This document shows, piece by piece, positions 1 through 7,121 of a DNA stretch of 12,086 nt. Positions within the stretch are counted from its first letter, which is position 1. Each line of letters begins with the position of its first letter. A program made the translations under genes and the position numbers. Source of the stretch: JOPF133 sp052144935 (GTDB lineage: Bacteria; Acidobacteriota; Terriglobia; Bryobacterales; Bryobacteraceae); assembly GCA_052144935.1 (NCBI GenBank), contig JBKQPR010000316.1, positions 1 through 12,086 of the forward strand. The letters are read 5' to 3'. A model generated the notes under the pieces. The model saw only the letters and a program-made list of their open reading frames with translations. It did not search any database and was not told where the DNA came from.

Positions 1-335
1 GGTCCCGCGCGCCGCACGCTGCTGATCGGGCCGGTTGCGCCCGACAGCGCACGAACGGCATACTCCCGGATACGTCAAACTTCTACTGCCTCCCCGGCAG
101 AGCCGGGGGATCTCCCAACTGATTAGGCGAAGATCCTCCTGCTCGCCTGCTGCTAGCAGGAGGTCGCGGGGGCCCCCCTGCGCGGCCCAAGAGTCCGCTT
201 TCGATGCCGACGGTGGGGATCTATTCGGAGTCCGAGGGCGAGCGGCGCCATTCCCTTCCGAGTGCGGCGATGTGTCACGCCGCCGGGAAGCCATTAAGAT
301 TTGTCATTATCCGGTCCCATCCTTGGATGTCTGTC
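1..335. other. Non-coding stretch with two stem-loops, no recognisable gene
   Basis: No reading frame here resembles a known protein on either strand. Two hairpins are visible. The first has a 7-bp stem (CCCCGGC at 92-98 with GCCGGGG at 102-108) and a 3-base loop. The second has a 9-bp stem (CCTCCTGCT at 135-143 with AGCAGGAGG at 155-163) and an 11-base loop. Neither is followed by a T-run on either strand, so they are not classical intrinsic terminators. They lie beyond the end of the minus-strand operon that stops at 336 and may act in transcript ending or be remnants of repeats. Confidence 0.45.
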
Positions 336-954
336 CTATTGCGAGCGTATGTAAACGATCCGCTTACCGTCATGCGACACGGAACACTCCACTACCCGGC
401 GGCCATCGCCCTTCAGATCGATTTCGCGTGCTGACTGCGCTCGCGCAATATCAGCCTCATCTTCGCTCCCGGCCGCTTCGAAGGCGGTGAAAGTCCCGGT
501 ATCCGTCAGAAAAAGCCCTATCTGACTATCAGTGAAAGCAATCACTCCATCTTTGCCGGCGCCAAGCAAACCCGTTATGCCGGGTAGAGAATGAGGCAGC
601 TTCACCGGATCCCCCCGGCAACCGGGAGCGACCACAGCTCACCTTCGCGGAGGGCAATGATCTCCTTGTCGCTCACAGCAAACACCGGCCACGACCAGCC
701 ACCTTCAAAGGTCAGCCTTTGGCTGCCGGCTTGATCAGCCCAGCCCACCCAAATGTCCCCCTCCGCAACCTTTACCGGTTCGCCCCTAAAGTAGCGGACG
801 TCGCCGAGAGACCCGTGACGCGGGCGAACCACTGCAGGAACGTTTCATGTGGTTTCGACGGGGTCTTCTTCGGCGCCTTCGCGGGATCCTGCGCGAGGCA
901 AACTCCCGCCAACAGGAGGACGCCCATCCATCGCAGACTCTGACGCAGCCTCAT
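336..954 (-). pseudogene. Secreted beta-propeller-like protein, frameshifted; partner of the caspase gene
   Basis: This gene reads in three successive minus-strand frames. It starts at ATG 952-954 with a signal peptide (hydrophobic MGVLLLAGVCLA, then AQ). It continues with FLQWFARVTGLSATSATL, shifts frame at about 795-830, and goes on with GDIWVGWADQAG, SQRLTFEGG, WPVFAVSDKEIIALREGELW and SLPVAGG. It shifts again at a C6 run (611-616) into KLPHSLPGITGLLG and ends SVSHDGKRIVYIRSQ plus stop. Motifs like RLTFEGGWSWPVF and VSHDGKRIVYIR are typical of TolB/PD40-like propeller blades. The joined product would be about 205 aa. Its ATG overlaps the caspase stop (ATGA), which suggests a coupled operon and a shared role, perhaps sensing or scaffolding at the cell envelope. 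The family assignment is from pattern memory and is moderate. A sequencing indel in the C6 run cannot be excluded. Confidence 0.6.
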
Positions 955-2575
955 TGCTTCACCCGGAAAATCCCAAATGACGGCAGCCCCGGAGTCGGGT
1001 TGTAAATCGCGTGCTGCTTTCCCCCGGTGAGCTCGCGGACCCGGCCCGCGACCCACGTTCCCAGCTCGGAAGTCTCGATGATGCCATCCCCGTTCAAGTC
1101 CGCTTTTCCTCCGGTCAGCCCTTCGAGTACGGCCTGGGTGAACGCGTCGTGGCGATACGGATCCATTTCAACCGAATCTTCGGCGCCCGTTGAGGCCGCG
1201 AACGTCACCAGTCCTGTCTCCTCGGTGCTCATCTCCTTGATGACTTGCGAAAGAGGCTTTGCGTCGCTTTTGTGACTGTTGAGCGCGCCCGCATGGCAGG
1301 TGTCCACAAGCAAACACTCTTGCCGACTCCCGCCGTGAGCTTGCGGATCGGGAGATCCCACGGAATGTCTTCGAGGTCGTAATCATCGGGTTCATGCTGA
1401 TGCGCGAGAAAGAAATAATTCTTCCGGCCATCCACATCGCCATGACCCGAAAGGAACAACAGCCGGATGTCCCGCTGCGTGCCCTGTCTGCTCAGCCAAT
1501 CGAGTTCTTTCAGAATCCCGCTACGAGTTGCACTTTCATTGATCGGCGCGTGAACCAGAACATCGCCGAACAGCATCTGTTGAGGGTCGATTTGTGACTG
1601 CATCGCGGCTTCCATCGCCGCCGCATCGGCATCGCCATATTTCAAGGTCATCTCCTTCCGCTGGTACTTTGATATGCCGATCGCCAGCGCGATCAAGTTA
1701 GGATTATCGCTGGCTGTCCTACTCCGGCCCGAGTTGAAAATGACGATCCTGGTTTCCGGTTCGGACATGGCCTTTTCGTTCGAGGCGATGATCGAGATAA
1801 TGTTGCGGCCTTCTTCCAGTTCCAGGTCGAGCTCCACGAGGCGGCGCATGCCAACCGCGGCCGGGGCGCCGCCCTTGCCTGCCCTTTGGATACCGTTCTG
1901 CAGAACTTTGATATCTGTGATCGGCAGAGTGTTGGAGAGCACTTCCGCGCGAAGCATGAAGCTTTTTTGGCTTACGGCGGTCGCGATCCGGTGAGCTGAT
2001 CGAGATCATCGGGGGAAGCCAGTTCGTCACATCCGCGGGGGTGAGCACCGGTTGCGTCCGCAGCCCGCCACCGCGGCGATCGTTTGCGGTCCGAACCGCC
2101 GCTTCGATATCGCGCGAGTGGAGATATTCGGCCACTACATCCGGCCGGTAGAACTGCTTTTGAAACTGCGCAGCAGCAAAAAACTGCGCTTGTTTGTCTT
2201 CTCCCTGATTCACACGCCACCCGATGTACCGGTCGCCGTTCGCGCTCGACGTGTGATACCCCTGCGGCGTCCATGCTACCCATTCGTTCTCGGACCCGGT
2301 GAAAATGCTGAGCAGGGGCTTGCCAGACGTCGCCGGGACGTTCCAGAGGCGCACAGTCTGATCCGCGGATCCCGAAACCAGCGTTCTGCCGTCGGGCGAG
2401 AACGCCACTGCCCACACCACATCCGTGTGGCCTACGCACTCCGCTACCTGTTTCCCTGATCCCGTTGCGTAGATCGTGAGAAAGCCGTTGCCCCCGCCGC
2501 TCGCCACCAGATTTCCCTCCGGCGACAAGCCGTAGGCGGTGTGACGAAACCCGGACCTCTGTCGAGGTTCGCGCC
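951..2575 (-). pseudogene. WD40-repeat caspase-like (peptidase C14 family) protein, 5' truncated and frameshifted
   Basis: The first block (about 2575-1985) carries WD40 blades: LSPEGNLVASGG, then GHTDVVWAVAFSPDGRTLVS with DQTVRLWNV, followed by the WTPQGYHTSSANGD and FYRPDVV segment usual in bacterial WD40-caspase proteins. At about 1975-1990 the frame shifts to VSQKSFMLRAEVLSN, and the caspase fold follows (LIALAIGISKYQ, LRYGDAD-like LKYGDADAAAM). The catalytic His lies in LFLSGHGD (codon 1442-1444). A second shift at a T-run (1312-1314) restores LLVDTCHAG with the catalytic Cys (codon 1296-1298). The C-terminus includes a Ca-loop-like DLNGDGIIETSEL and ends at TGA 951-953. Such proteins are predicted cysteine proteases cutting after basic residues. 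The N-terminus is missing: before about 2575 the frame stays open but loses similarity and runs into other gene debris. Each shift is repaired by a one-base change, so the ancestor was intact recently. Confidence 0.82.
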
Positions 2576-2603
2576 CATTTGGCACCGGGGTTCTTAAAGT
2601 TAA

Positions 2604-2810
2604 GGGTTCGACGGGAACTTCTCTGGAGTCACCAGCGAAGGCGGCACCGCTCTCGCCGGCACGGTGTTCCAGGCGACTGCCGCCGGCGCGCTGACCACGC
2701 TCCACAGCTTTGTGAGCTCCGGCGTTGACCAAGGGGAAGCCAGCGGACTCGTCCAGGGCACGAACGGCTTGAATGATGCTGTCCGGCTCCCGGCCTTCGC
2801 CCGGCTTTGA
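2604..2810 (+). pseudogene. GloVer tandem-repeat protein remnant
   Basis: A short open frame after TAA (2601-2603) reads GFDGNFSGVTSEGG, then GTVFQATAAGALTTLHSFV and GLVQGTNGLN, and ends at TGA 2808-2810. This is the signature of the choice-of-anchor tandem repeat GloVer proteins common in Acidobacteriota, whose units follow the pattern DGNFYGTTSEGG, GTVFKITP, LTTLYSF, GLVQGTDG. Only about one and a half units remain, with no start codon context, signal peptide or anchor. A second frame just downstream (about 2815-2868, KLYTVVSTPEGVIWKIVP) may be a frameshifted further unit. The full-length relatives are large secreted proteins of unknown function. This piece is wedged between the broken ends of the caspase and integrase genes. 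Confidence 0.65.
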
Positions 2811-2869
2811 CCCGAAGTTGTATACAGTGGTCAGTACACCGGAGGGTGTGATTTGGAAGATCGTGCCGG

Positions 2870-3302
2870 CGCTGTGCCGTTCTGGCGCCGCACGCCGAAT
2901 GGTTCACAAAGAAGTTCGACACGACCCAGCCGGATTATTACCTCTTCCCTTTCGGGTAGCCGGCTCCCACCGACCCCACGAAGCCGACCACGACGCTCAA
3001 GACGGTCTGGGGAAGCATTCGGCACAGAGCCAAGGTTTGACTGCCGCCTGCACGACTTGAGGCACACAGCGGCTACAAAAATGGCCCAAGCGGGCACTCC
3101 TGAGAGCACTATGCTGGCGATCATGGGCCACATGAGCCGGGTTATGCTGGAACGCTACAGTCACATCAGGATGGCGGCAAAGCGGGAAGCGGTGGAAGCG
3201 CTCAGCCTGACTCCGAAGGCCAAACCTGAACCGGAAAAATCAGATGGGGTCCCCACAAAATCCCCACAATCGCCCAACCCGCCAAAATTCATTAGCCTGT
3301 AA
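2870..3302 (+). pseudogene. Tyrosine recombinase/integrase, 3' remnant with stop and frameshift
   Basis: Similarity begins at about 2870 in one frame: AVLAPHAEWFTKKFDTTQPD, then YYLFPFG, an in-frame TAG at 2957-2959, and PTDPTKPTTTLKTVW. At about 3030-3040 the frame shifts to RFDCRLHDLRHTAATKM, IMGHMSRVMLERYSHIRM and a proline-rich tail ending at TAA 3300-3302. The HDLRH box (Arg), the GH box and the ERYSH tyrosine are the catalytic elements of phage-type tyrosine recombinases. The N-terminal DNA-binding domain and the first catalytic Arg are absent, so the enzyme is dead. Only 14 bases separate its stop from the CCA end of a tRNA-Lys gene on the other strand, the usual arrangement of an integrase beside its attachment site. 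It marks the right border of an old integrative element lying to the left. Confidence 0.82.
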
Positions 3303-3316
3303 GTGATTGATTCTGC

Positions 3317-3392
3317 TGGTGAGCGCGGTAGGAATCGAACCTACAACCTAGTGATTAAGAGTCACTTGCTCTGCCAATTGAGCTACGCGCCC
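3317..3392 (-). tRNA. tRNA-Lys(CTT), CCA encoded
   Basis: On the minus strand a complete cloverleaf can be folded. The acceptor stem is GGGCGCG with CGCGCTC (one G-T wobble). The D arm is GCTC-AATTGGCA-GAGC, the anticodon stem is AGTGA/TCACT with loop CTCTTAA (anticodon CTT), the variable loop has 5 bases, and the T arm is GTAGG-TTCGATT-CCTAC. Discriminator A is followed by an encoded CCA at 3317-3319. The gene is intact although integrase debris abuts its 3' end, as expected when an element restores the tRNA on integration. It may be read from its own -10 box (TATAAT at 3440-3445) or through from the upstream Fe-S gene, which ends 82 bases before it. Confidence 0.96.
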
Positions 3393-3439
3393 GCTGCTGA
3401 GGTTTAACCGAAGCTGGCGCAGCCAACGCGCCTATGGCG

Positions 3440-3445
3440 ATTATA
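3440..3445 (-). promoter_or_regulatory. Candidate -10 box for tRNA-Lys
   Basis: A perfect TATAAT lies on the minus strand 47 bases upstream of the mature tRNA 5' end, between the Fe-S gene and the tRNA. No good -35 box is present at 16-18 bases spacing, so this is only a candidate. Confidence 0.35.
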
Positions 3446-3473
3446 GCATCCCGTGCCCGCCCTCGCCCCAATG

Positions 3474-5366
3474 TCACGCGCGCGGCGCGCGCGGTGGTGC
3501 GCTCCCGAGCGCGGCGGCGGCGATCTGGGCGATGTCCAGCAGCTTCGGCGGGGCTTGGGCCCCGGAGGGCGCCACCGCGCCTAGCGCGTCGCGGAACATC
3601 GTCTGGCAGAAAGGACAGGCCGTCCCGATGACCTCCGCGCCGGTGGCCACCAGCTCCTCGGCCCGCTCGCGGTTGACGCGCTTGCCCTTTTCCTCGCCCA
3701 GGAACATCTGGCCGCCGCCCGCTCCGCAGCAGAAGGAGCGTTCGCGCGCCCGCGGAGGGTCGATCACCCGGCCGCCGAGCGCGGCTGCCTGGCGCGGCTC
3801 CTCGTAGATGTCCCGGTAGCGGCCCAGGTAGCAGGGGTCGTGGAATACTACCGTCGTTCCTGCGCCCGGCATGGCCGGCGGCAGCTTGGCCTCCGGTTGG
3901 GACCGCAGGCGCGCCAGCAGCTCGCTATGGTGCTCGATCTCGAAACCGCCTCCGAACTCGCGCCAGTCCGTGCCGATCGTCCGCACGCAGTGCGGGCAAA
4001 TCGAAACCATTTTGCCCACCTTGGCGGCGCGCAGCGTCTCGATATTGGCTTCGGCCACCTGCGCGACCGCCAGGTCGTTGCCCAGGCGCCGGGCCGGATC
4101 GCCGGTACACTTCTCCTTGCGCAGCACGCCGAAGGTCACGCCGGCATGGCGCAGCACGCGCGCCAGCGCCAGCACGATCTCGCGGCCCTGCGGATCGTAG
4201 GCCCCCATGCATCCCAGCCAGAGGCAATACTCCTCGGAGCCGTCGTAAAACGGCAGCTCGTTCTTCTCGATGAAGCGCTGCCGCTCGGACGCGGAGAAGC
4301 CCATGGCATTGCCGGTCCGTTCCAGGTTCAGGAACAGCTTGCCGCCGTAATCGTCCTCCCACTTCCCGGTGTTCACGGCGCCGCGGCGCAGCCCCACGAT
4401 CAGGGGCAGGTGCTGAATCCCCACCGGGCACTGAAATTCGCAGGCGCCGCAAGTGGTGCACTGAAAGGCCGCCTCCTCGGAAATGTGCGGGCCCAGCAGG
4501 GGCGCCGCGCCGCCCGGACCGTGCTCATTCAGGTAGCCGCGCAGCCCCAGCACGATCTCCTTGGGGTTGAGCAGCTTGCCGGTGTTGTAGGCGGGACAGT
4601 GCTCGGTGCACCGGCCGCATTCCACGCAAGTGTAGGCCTGCAGCGCGTCGATGCGGGTGATGTCCTTGCCGGTGTCCAGCCCGAAATCGTCGTCTCCGGC
4701 CAGCGGCGGAATGTCGCTGAAGCCCGGCCGCTTGAGGAACACGGTGACGGGGCTGAGCGCCAGGTGCAGGTGCTTGGTATGTGGAATCAGCGGCAGAAAC
4801 CAGAGCAGCGCCAGCGTGTGCAGCCACCAGTTCACATGGGCTGCGGCGCCTGCGTCACCCAGCGTCAGGCCGTATAAGTAAGTCGCCATCAGGATGAAGA
4901 TCAACAGGGCGATCACACCCGATTCCGGCGAAACCTTCCCCAGCCATACCGGCCGCACCACGAACCGGCGGATAAACAGCCCGGTGATGGACACCGCCAC
5001 GGCCGCCGCCCACACCGCCACGAATCCGAAATAGAAGCGCCCGAAGCCGCTGGCCGGCGTCAGGATCCGCAGCCCGAACCCCTCCGCCACATGGTTCACC
5101 GTGACCAGCGCGAAGGCGCAGAAGCCCCAGAAGACGAAGGCGTGGGCCAACCCCGCCAGAGGCCGCTGGACGATGACTTTCCCCTGGGCCATCACTTCCC
5201 AGAGGAATTGGCGCACTCGCGGCCCCATCGGCGCCAGCTTGAAACCCGGGGTCGGGCGCGAGCCGCGAACGGCCTCCACCACCTTGCGCAGCCGCCATCC
5301 GAACAGCCCCAGCGACGCCGCCATCAGGACCGACAGCAGGGCGCGTTCCATCCAGGTCGTATCCAT
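3474..5366 (-). CDS. Membrane Fe-S oxidoreductase with heterodisulfide-reductase-like domains (EMO-like)
   Basis: This 630-aa protein fuses three parts. An N-terminal membrane domain has about five hydrophobic segments (near 6-24, 73-95, 110-132, 150-170, 181-198) and histidines suited to heme b (H74, H92, H182, H196), like the nitrate reductase gamma subunit. A ferredoxin-like domain has two 4Fe-4S motifs, C247-x2-C250-x2-C253-x3-C257P and C303-x2-C306-x2-C309-x3-C313P. Two cysteine-rich CCG domains follow (C381/C386, C420, C457/C460, then C512, C546C547, C584/C587). Proteins of this build are known or proposed to pass electrons from ETF, reduced by acyl-CoA dehydrogenases, to menaquinone. 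No etfAB or dehydrogenase gene is in the window, so the partner is inferred. ATG 5364-5366 starts just before the first hydrophobic segment; no clear ribosome binding site is seen. No internal lesion was found. Confidence 0.9.
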   Translation of the reverse strand: MDTTWMERALLSVLMAASLGLFGWRLRKVVEAVRGSRPTPGFKLAPMGPRVRQFLWEVMAQGKVIVQRPLAGLAHAFVFWGFCAFALVTVNHVAEGFGLRILTPASGFGRFYFGFVAVWAAAVAVSITGLFIRRFVVRPVWLGKVSPESGVIALLIFILMATYLYGLTLGDAGAAAHVNWWLHTLALLWFLPLIPHTKHLHLALSPVTVFLKRPGFSDIPPLAGDDDFGLDTGKDITRIDALQAYTCVECGRCTEHCPAYNTGKLLNPKEIVLGLRGYLNEHGPGGAAPLLGPHISEEAAFQCTTCGACEFQCPVGIQHLPLIVGLRRGAVNTGKWEDDYGGKLFLNLERTGNAMGFSASERQRFIEKNELPFYDGSEEYCLWLGCMGAYDPQGREIVLALARVLRHAGVTFGVLRKEKCTGDPARRLGNDLAVAQVAEANIETLRAAKVGKMVSICPHCVRTIGTDWREFGGGFEIEHHSELLARLRSQPEAKLPPAMPGAGTTVVFHDPCYLGRYRDIYEEPRQAAALGGRVIDPPRARERSFCCGAGGGQMFLGEEKGKRVNRERAEELVATGAEVIGTACPFCQTMFRDALGAVAPSGAQAPPKLLDIAQIAAAALGSAPPRAPRA

Positions 5367-5388
5367 AACCCACTGAATGTAACATGGG

Positions 5389-5424
5389 GGTAGTGGGTCA
5401 GTTTCAACAAACTAACCCACTACC
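5389..5424. promoter_or_regulatory. 16-bp-arm hairpin in a divergent promoter region
   Basis: GGTAGTGGGTCAGTTT (5389-5404) pairs with AAACTAACCCACTACC (5409-5424) around a 4-base CAAC loop, with a single C-A mismatch. It lies between the divergent starts of the Fe-S oxidoreductase (5366) and the sugar-nucleotide decarboxylase (5476). It could be an operator for both genes, a short bidirectional terminator or a relic of a palindromic repeat. A minus-strand TTGAAA (5402-5407) inside it could serve as a -35 box, which would fit an operator, but no good -10 follows. Confidence 0.55.
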
Positions 5425-5475
5425 GACATGGGGCCGAGGGTGCAAGTTCTCGTAGAATAAGCATTTGGAGGAAGC

Positions 5476-6414
5476 TTGCGAATTGTGGTGGCCGGCGCGG
5501 CCGGCTTCATCGGATCTCATTTCTGCGACCGTCTGCTGGCCGAGGGTCACACGGTGGCGGCCCTGGATAATTTTCTGACCGGGAATCCGGCCAATCTCAA
5601 ACACCTCGGCGGCCACCCGCGCTTTCACTTCACCGGGCAGGACATCACCAGGCCCTTCCAGGTGGAAGGCGCGGTGGACGCGGTGGCCAACCTGGCCTCC
5701 CCGGCCAGCCCCAGGGATTACTTGCAGCATCCCATCGAAACTCTGGATGCCGGCTCGCTGGGCACGCGCAACCTGCTGGAGCTGGCTTTGCGGAACGAAG
5801 CCAAATTTCTGCTGACTTCCACCTCGGAATGCTATGGCGACCCGCTGGTGCATCCCCAGGTGGAGACCTATTGGGGCAATGTGAATCCGGTGGGGCCGCG
5901 CTCGTGCTATGACGAGAGCAAACGCTTCGCCGAGGCGCTCACCATGGCTTACCACCGGAAATACGGGTTGCGCACCAACATCGCGCGCATCTTTAATACC
6001 TATGGCCCGCGCATGAAGCTGGATGACGGCCGGGTGGTGCCGGCCTTTCTGGATCAGGCGCTACGCGGCGAGCCGATGACCGTTTTCGGCAACGGGGCCC
6101 AAACCCGCAGCTTCTGCTACGTGAGCGATCTGGTAGATGGCCTGTACCGGCTGATGCGGTCCGACGAGCGCTACCCCGTGAACCTGGGTAACCCCTGCGA
6201 AATGACCATCCTGGAGTTTGCCGAGCGCATCCGCAGCCACACCGGGAGCCGCTCGGAAATCGCCTTCCAGCCGCTGCCGGAAGACGACCCCAAACAGCGC
6301 CGTCCCGACATCGCCAAGGCGCGCCGCCTGCTGGGCTGGAAGCCGCGCGTGTCCCTGGACGAGGGGCTGCCGCCGACGGTCGAATTCTTCCGTTCCCTCC
6401 AATCCGTGGCCTGA
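5476..6414 (+). CDS. uxs: UDP-glucuronate decarboxylase (UDP-xylose synthase), extended SDR family
   Basis: This enzyme class oxidises UDP-glucuronate at C4 with bound NAD+, decarboxylates it and reduces the product to UDP-xylose, a precursor for cell-surface glycans. The 312-aa protein opens with the Rossmann motif G7-AAG-FIG13 and an acidic D31-N32 that binds the NAD ribose. STSECYGDP (115-123) supplies the catalytic Thr and Glu118. WGNVNPVGPRSCYDESKR (133-150) is the UXS hallmark and holds the Y145-xxx-K149 dyad. RRPDIAKARRLLGW near 275-288 is the usual C-terminal substrate loop. The start is TTG at 5476, preceded by GGAGG (5467-5471). An in-frame TAA at 5458-5460 leaves no other start. 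A TAGAAT at 5453-5458 is a possible -10 box. The gene stands alone, divergent from the Fe-S gene and followed by parS sites. Related 4,6-dehydratases are less likely given the hallmark. Confidence 0.93.
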   Translation: MRIVVAGAAGFIGSHFCDRLLAEGHTVAALDNFLTGNPANLKHLGGHPRFHFTGQDITRPFQVEGAVDAVANLASPASPRDYLQHPIETLDAGSLGTRNLLELALRNEAKFLLTSTSECYGDPLVHPQVETYWGNVNPVGPRSCYDESKRFAEALTMAYHRKYGLRTNIARIFNTYGPRMKLDDGRVVPAFLDQALRGEPMTVFGNGAQTRSFCYVSDLVDGLYRLMRSDERYPVNLGNPCEMTILEFAERIRSHTGSRSEIAFQPLPEDDPKQRRPDIAKARRLLGWKPRVSLDEGLPPTVEFFRSLQSVA

Positions 6415-6433
6415 AGCGGCGGATTGCGAGAAC

Positions 6434-6449
6434 TGTTTCACGTGAAACA
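6434..6449. other. parS site 1 (ParB binding)
   Basis: TGTTTCACGTGAAACA is a perfect 16-bp palindrome identical to the near-universal bacterial parS consensus (TGTTNCACGTGAAACA). It is expected to nucleate ParB-CTP spreading for chromosome segregation and is usually found near the replication origin. It lies 19 bases after the uxs stop codon. Confidence 0.93.
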
Positions 6450-6451
6450 GA

Positions 6452-6467
6452 TGTTTCACGTGAAACA
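6452..6467. other. parS site 2 (ParB binding)
   Basis: A second perfect TGTTTCACGTGAAACA, separated from the first by only two bases (18 bp centre to centre, not quite two helical turns). Tandem perfect copies are strong evidence for a working partition site rather than a chance palindrome. Confidence 0.93.
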
Positions 6468-6908
6468 GAATTATGTGTGGGCGGGCCGGCGGATGCCAAT
6501 AGACCTGCCGAGTCGCCCATCATAAAGAATTGTGAGCAGAGCAGTGGGCGTCCGGGCGATGCCTCGCGGCGGCGTGTTTAAGGGCCGACCGTAAAAGACT
6601 GCGAGCCGGCAAAGCCGATCACGGCTTTGACCTGTTCTCGCTGGCCGAGGCCGGCTGGCCACCGCTTCGCCGTCTGGGCCAAGCCGACTGAAGAGGCCGG
6701 CTGAAGCCGGCTTGCTGGTGCGAAGCGCCTGCATGGCAGGTTGAAAGGCCTGCCGTGGCCCGCCTGAAAGCCGGCTTGCCGGTGCGTCGCACCGCTGGCC
6801 CCACTGGTGGTCTCCGAATGGCCATCTCCAGGGCTGGCTGAAAGCCGGCTGGGCCCAGAGGGCACCCAAGATTGGCCCCAAGATTGGCTGCCCCACGGGG
6901 CTTTTAGG
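6468..6908. repeat. Non-coding repeat-rich stretch with GCCGGC palindromes
   Basis: No convincing gene is present. The stretch holds several copies of CTGAAGCCGGCTT-like words (6701-6713, 6764-6776, 6838-6850). The first two are followed by TTGC(T/C)GGTGCG, so a unit of about 23 bases is repeated. There is also a pair of related words, GCCTGCATGGCAGG and GGCCTGCCGTGGC, around 6728-6760. A perfect tandem duplication of CCCAAGATTGGC is found at 6865-6876 and 6877-6888. Open frames here have biased composition and no family resemblance. The pattern fits a cluster of decayed palindromic intergenic repeats beside the parS sites. Confidence 0.55.
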
Positions 6909-7121
6909 CTACGCCGCGCCGGCCAGTTCGCTCTCCGGGTCCGGAATCCCCGTCTCGGCAGCGAAACTCAAGGGCACTTGTCGCAGATGCACCGGGTCCA
7001 GGCCCCGCGCCGGACGGCGCTTCTCCCATCCATTCTCTCTGGCCGGGAACACCACCCAGCCGCTTCCCGGCACATAGGCCACCCAGCATCCCGGATGGAC
7101 CGCACTACGATATAGCTTCAT
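6909..7121 (-). CDS. Small hypothetical protein, 70 aa
   Basis: The 70-aa product begins MKLYRSAVHPGCWVAYVPG and continues SGWVVFPARENGWEKR and LDPVHLRQVPLSFAAETGIP. I do not recognise a named domain. It has a balanced, protein-like composition, with several Trp, Val and Gly in an alternating pattern that suggests a small beta-rich fold. The style resembles small conserved proteins of Acidobacteriota, but that is from memory only. The ATG at 7119-7121 is preceded by AAGGA (9-base spacing), which favours it over the upstream TTG at 7125-7127. A TTGACT (7175-7180, minus strand) could be a -35 box, but the -10 is weak. It has no transmembrane segment or signal peptide and no operon partner. Confidence 0.6.
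   Translation of the reverse strand: MKLYRSAVHPGCWVAYVPGSGWVVFPARENGWEKRRPARGLDPVHLRQVPLSFAAETGIPDPESELAGAA

Noticed and set aside
35..490. 151-codon plus-strand open frame at the left end
   Set aside because: Arg/Ser-rich, no family resemblance, and it overlaps the propeller gene on the other strand.
1674..1994. Plus-strand open frame opposite the caspase gene
   Set aside because: Shadow of the conserved caspase segment on the minus strand.
3840..4877. 345-codon plus-strand open frame opposite the Fe-S oxidoreductase
   Set aside because: It is antisense to a gene with clear cysteine motifs; it is rich in Arg, Ala, Gln and His, matches no family and arises from GC-rich third positions.
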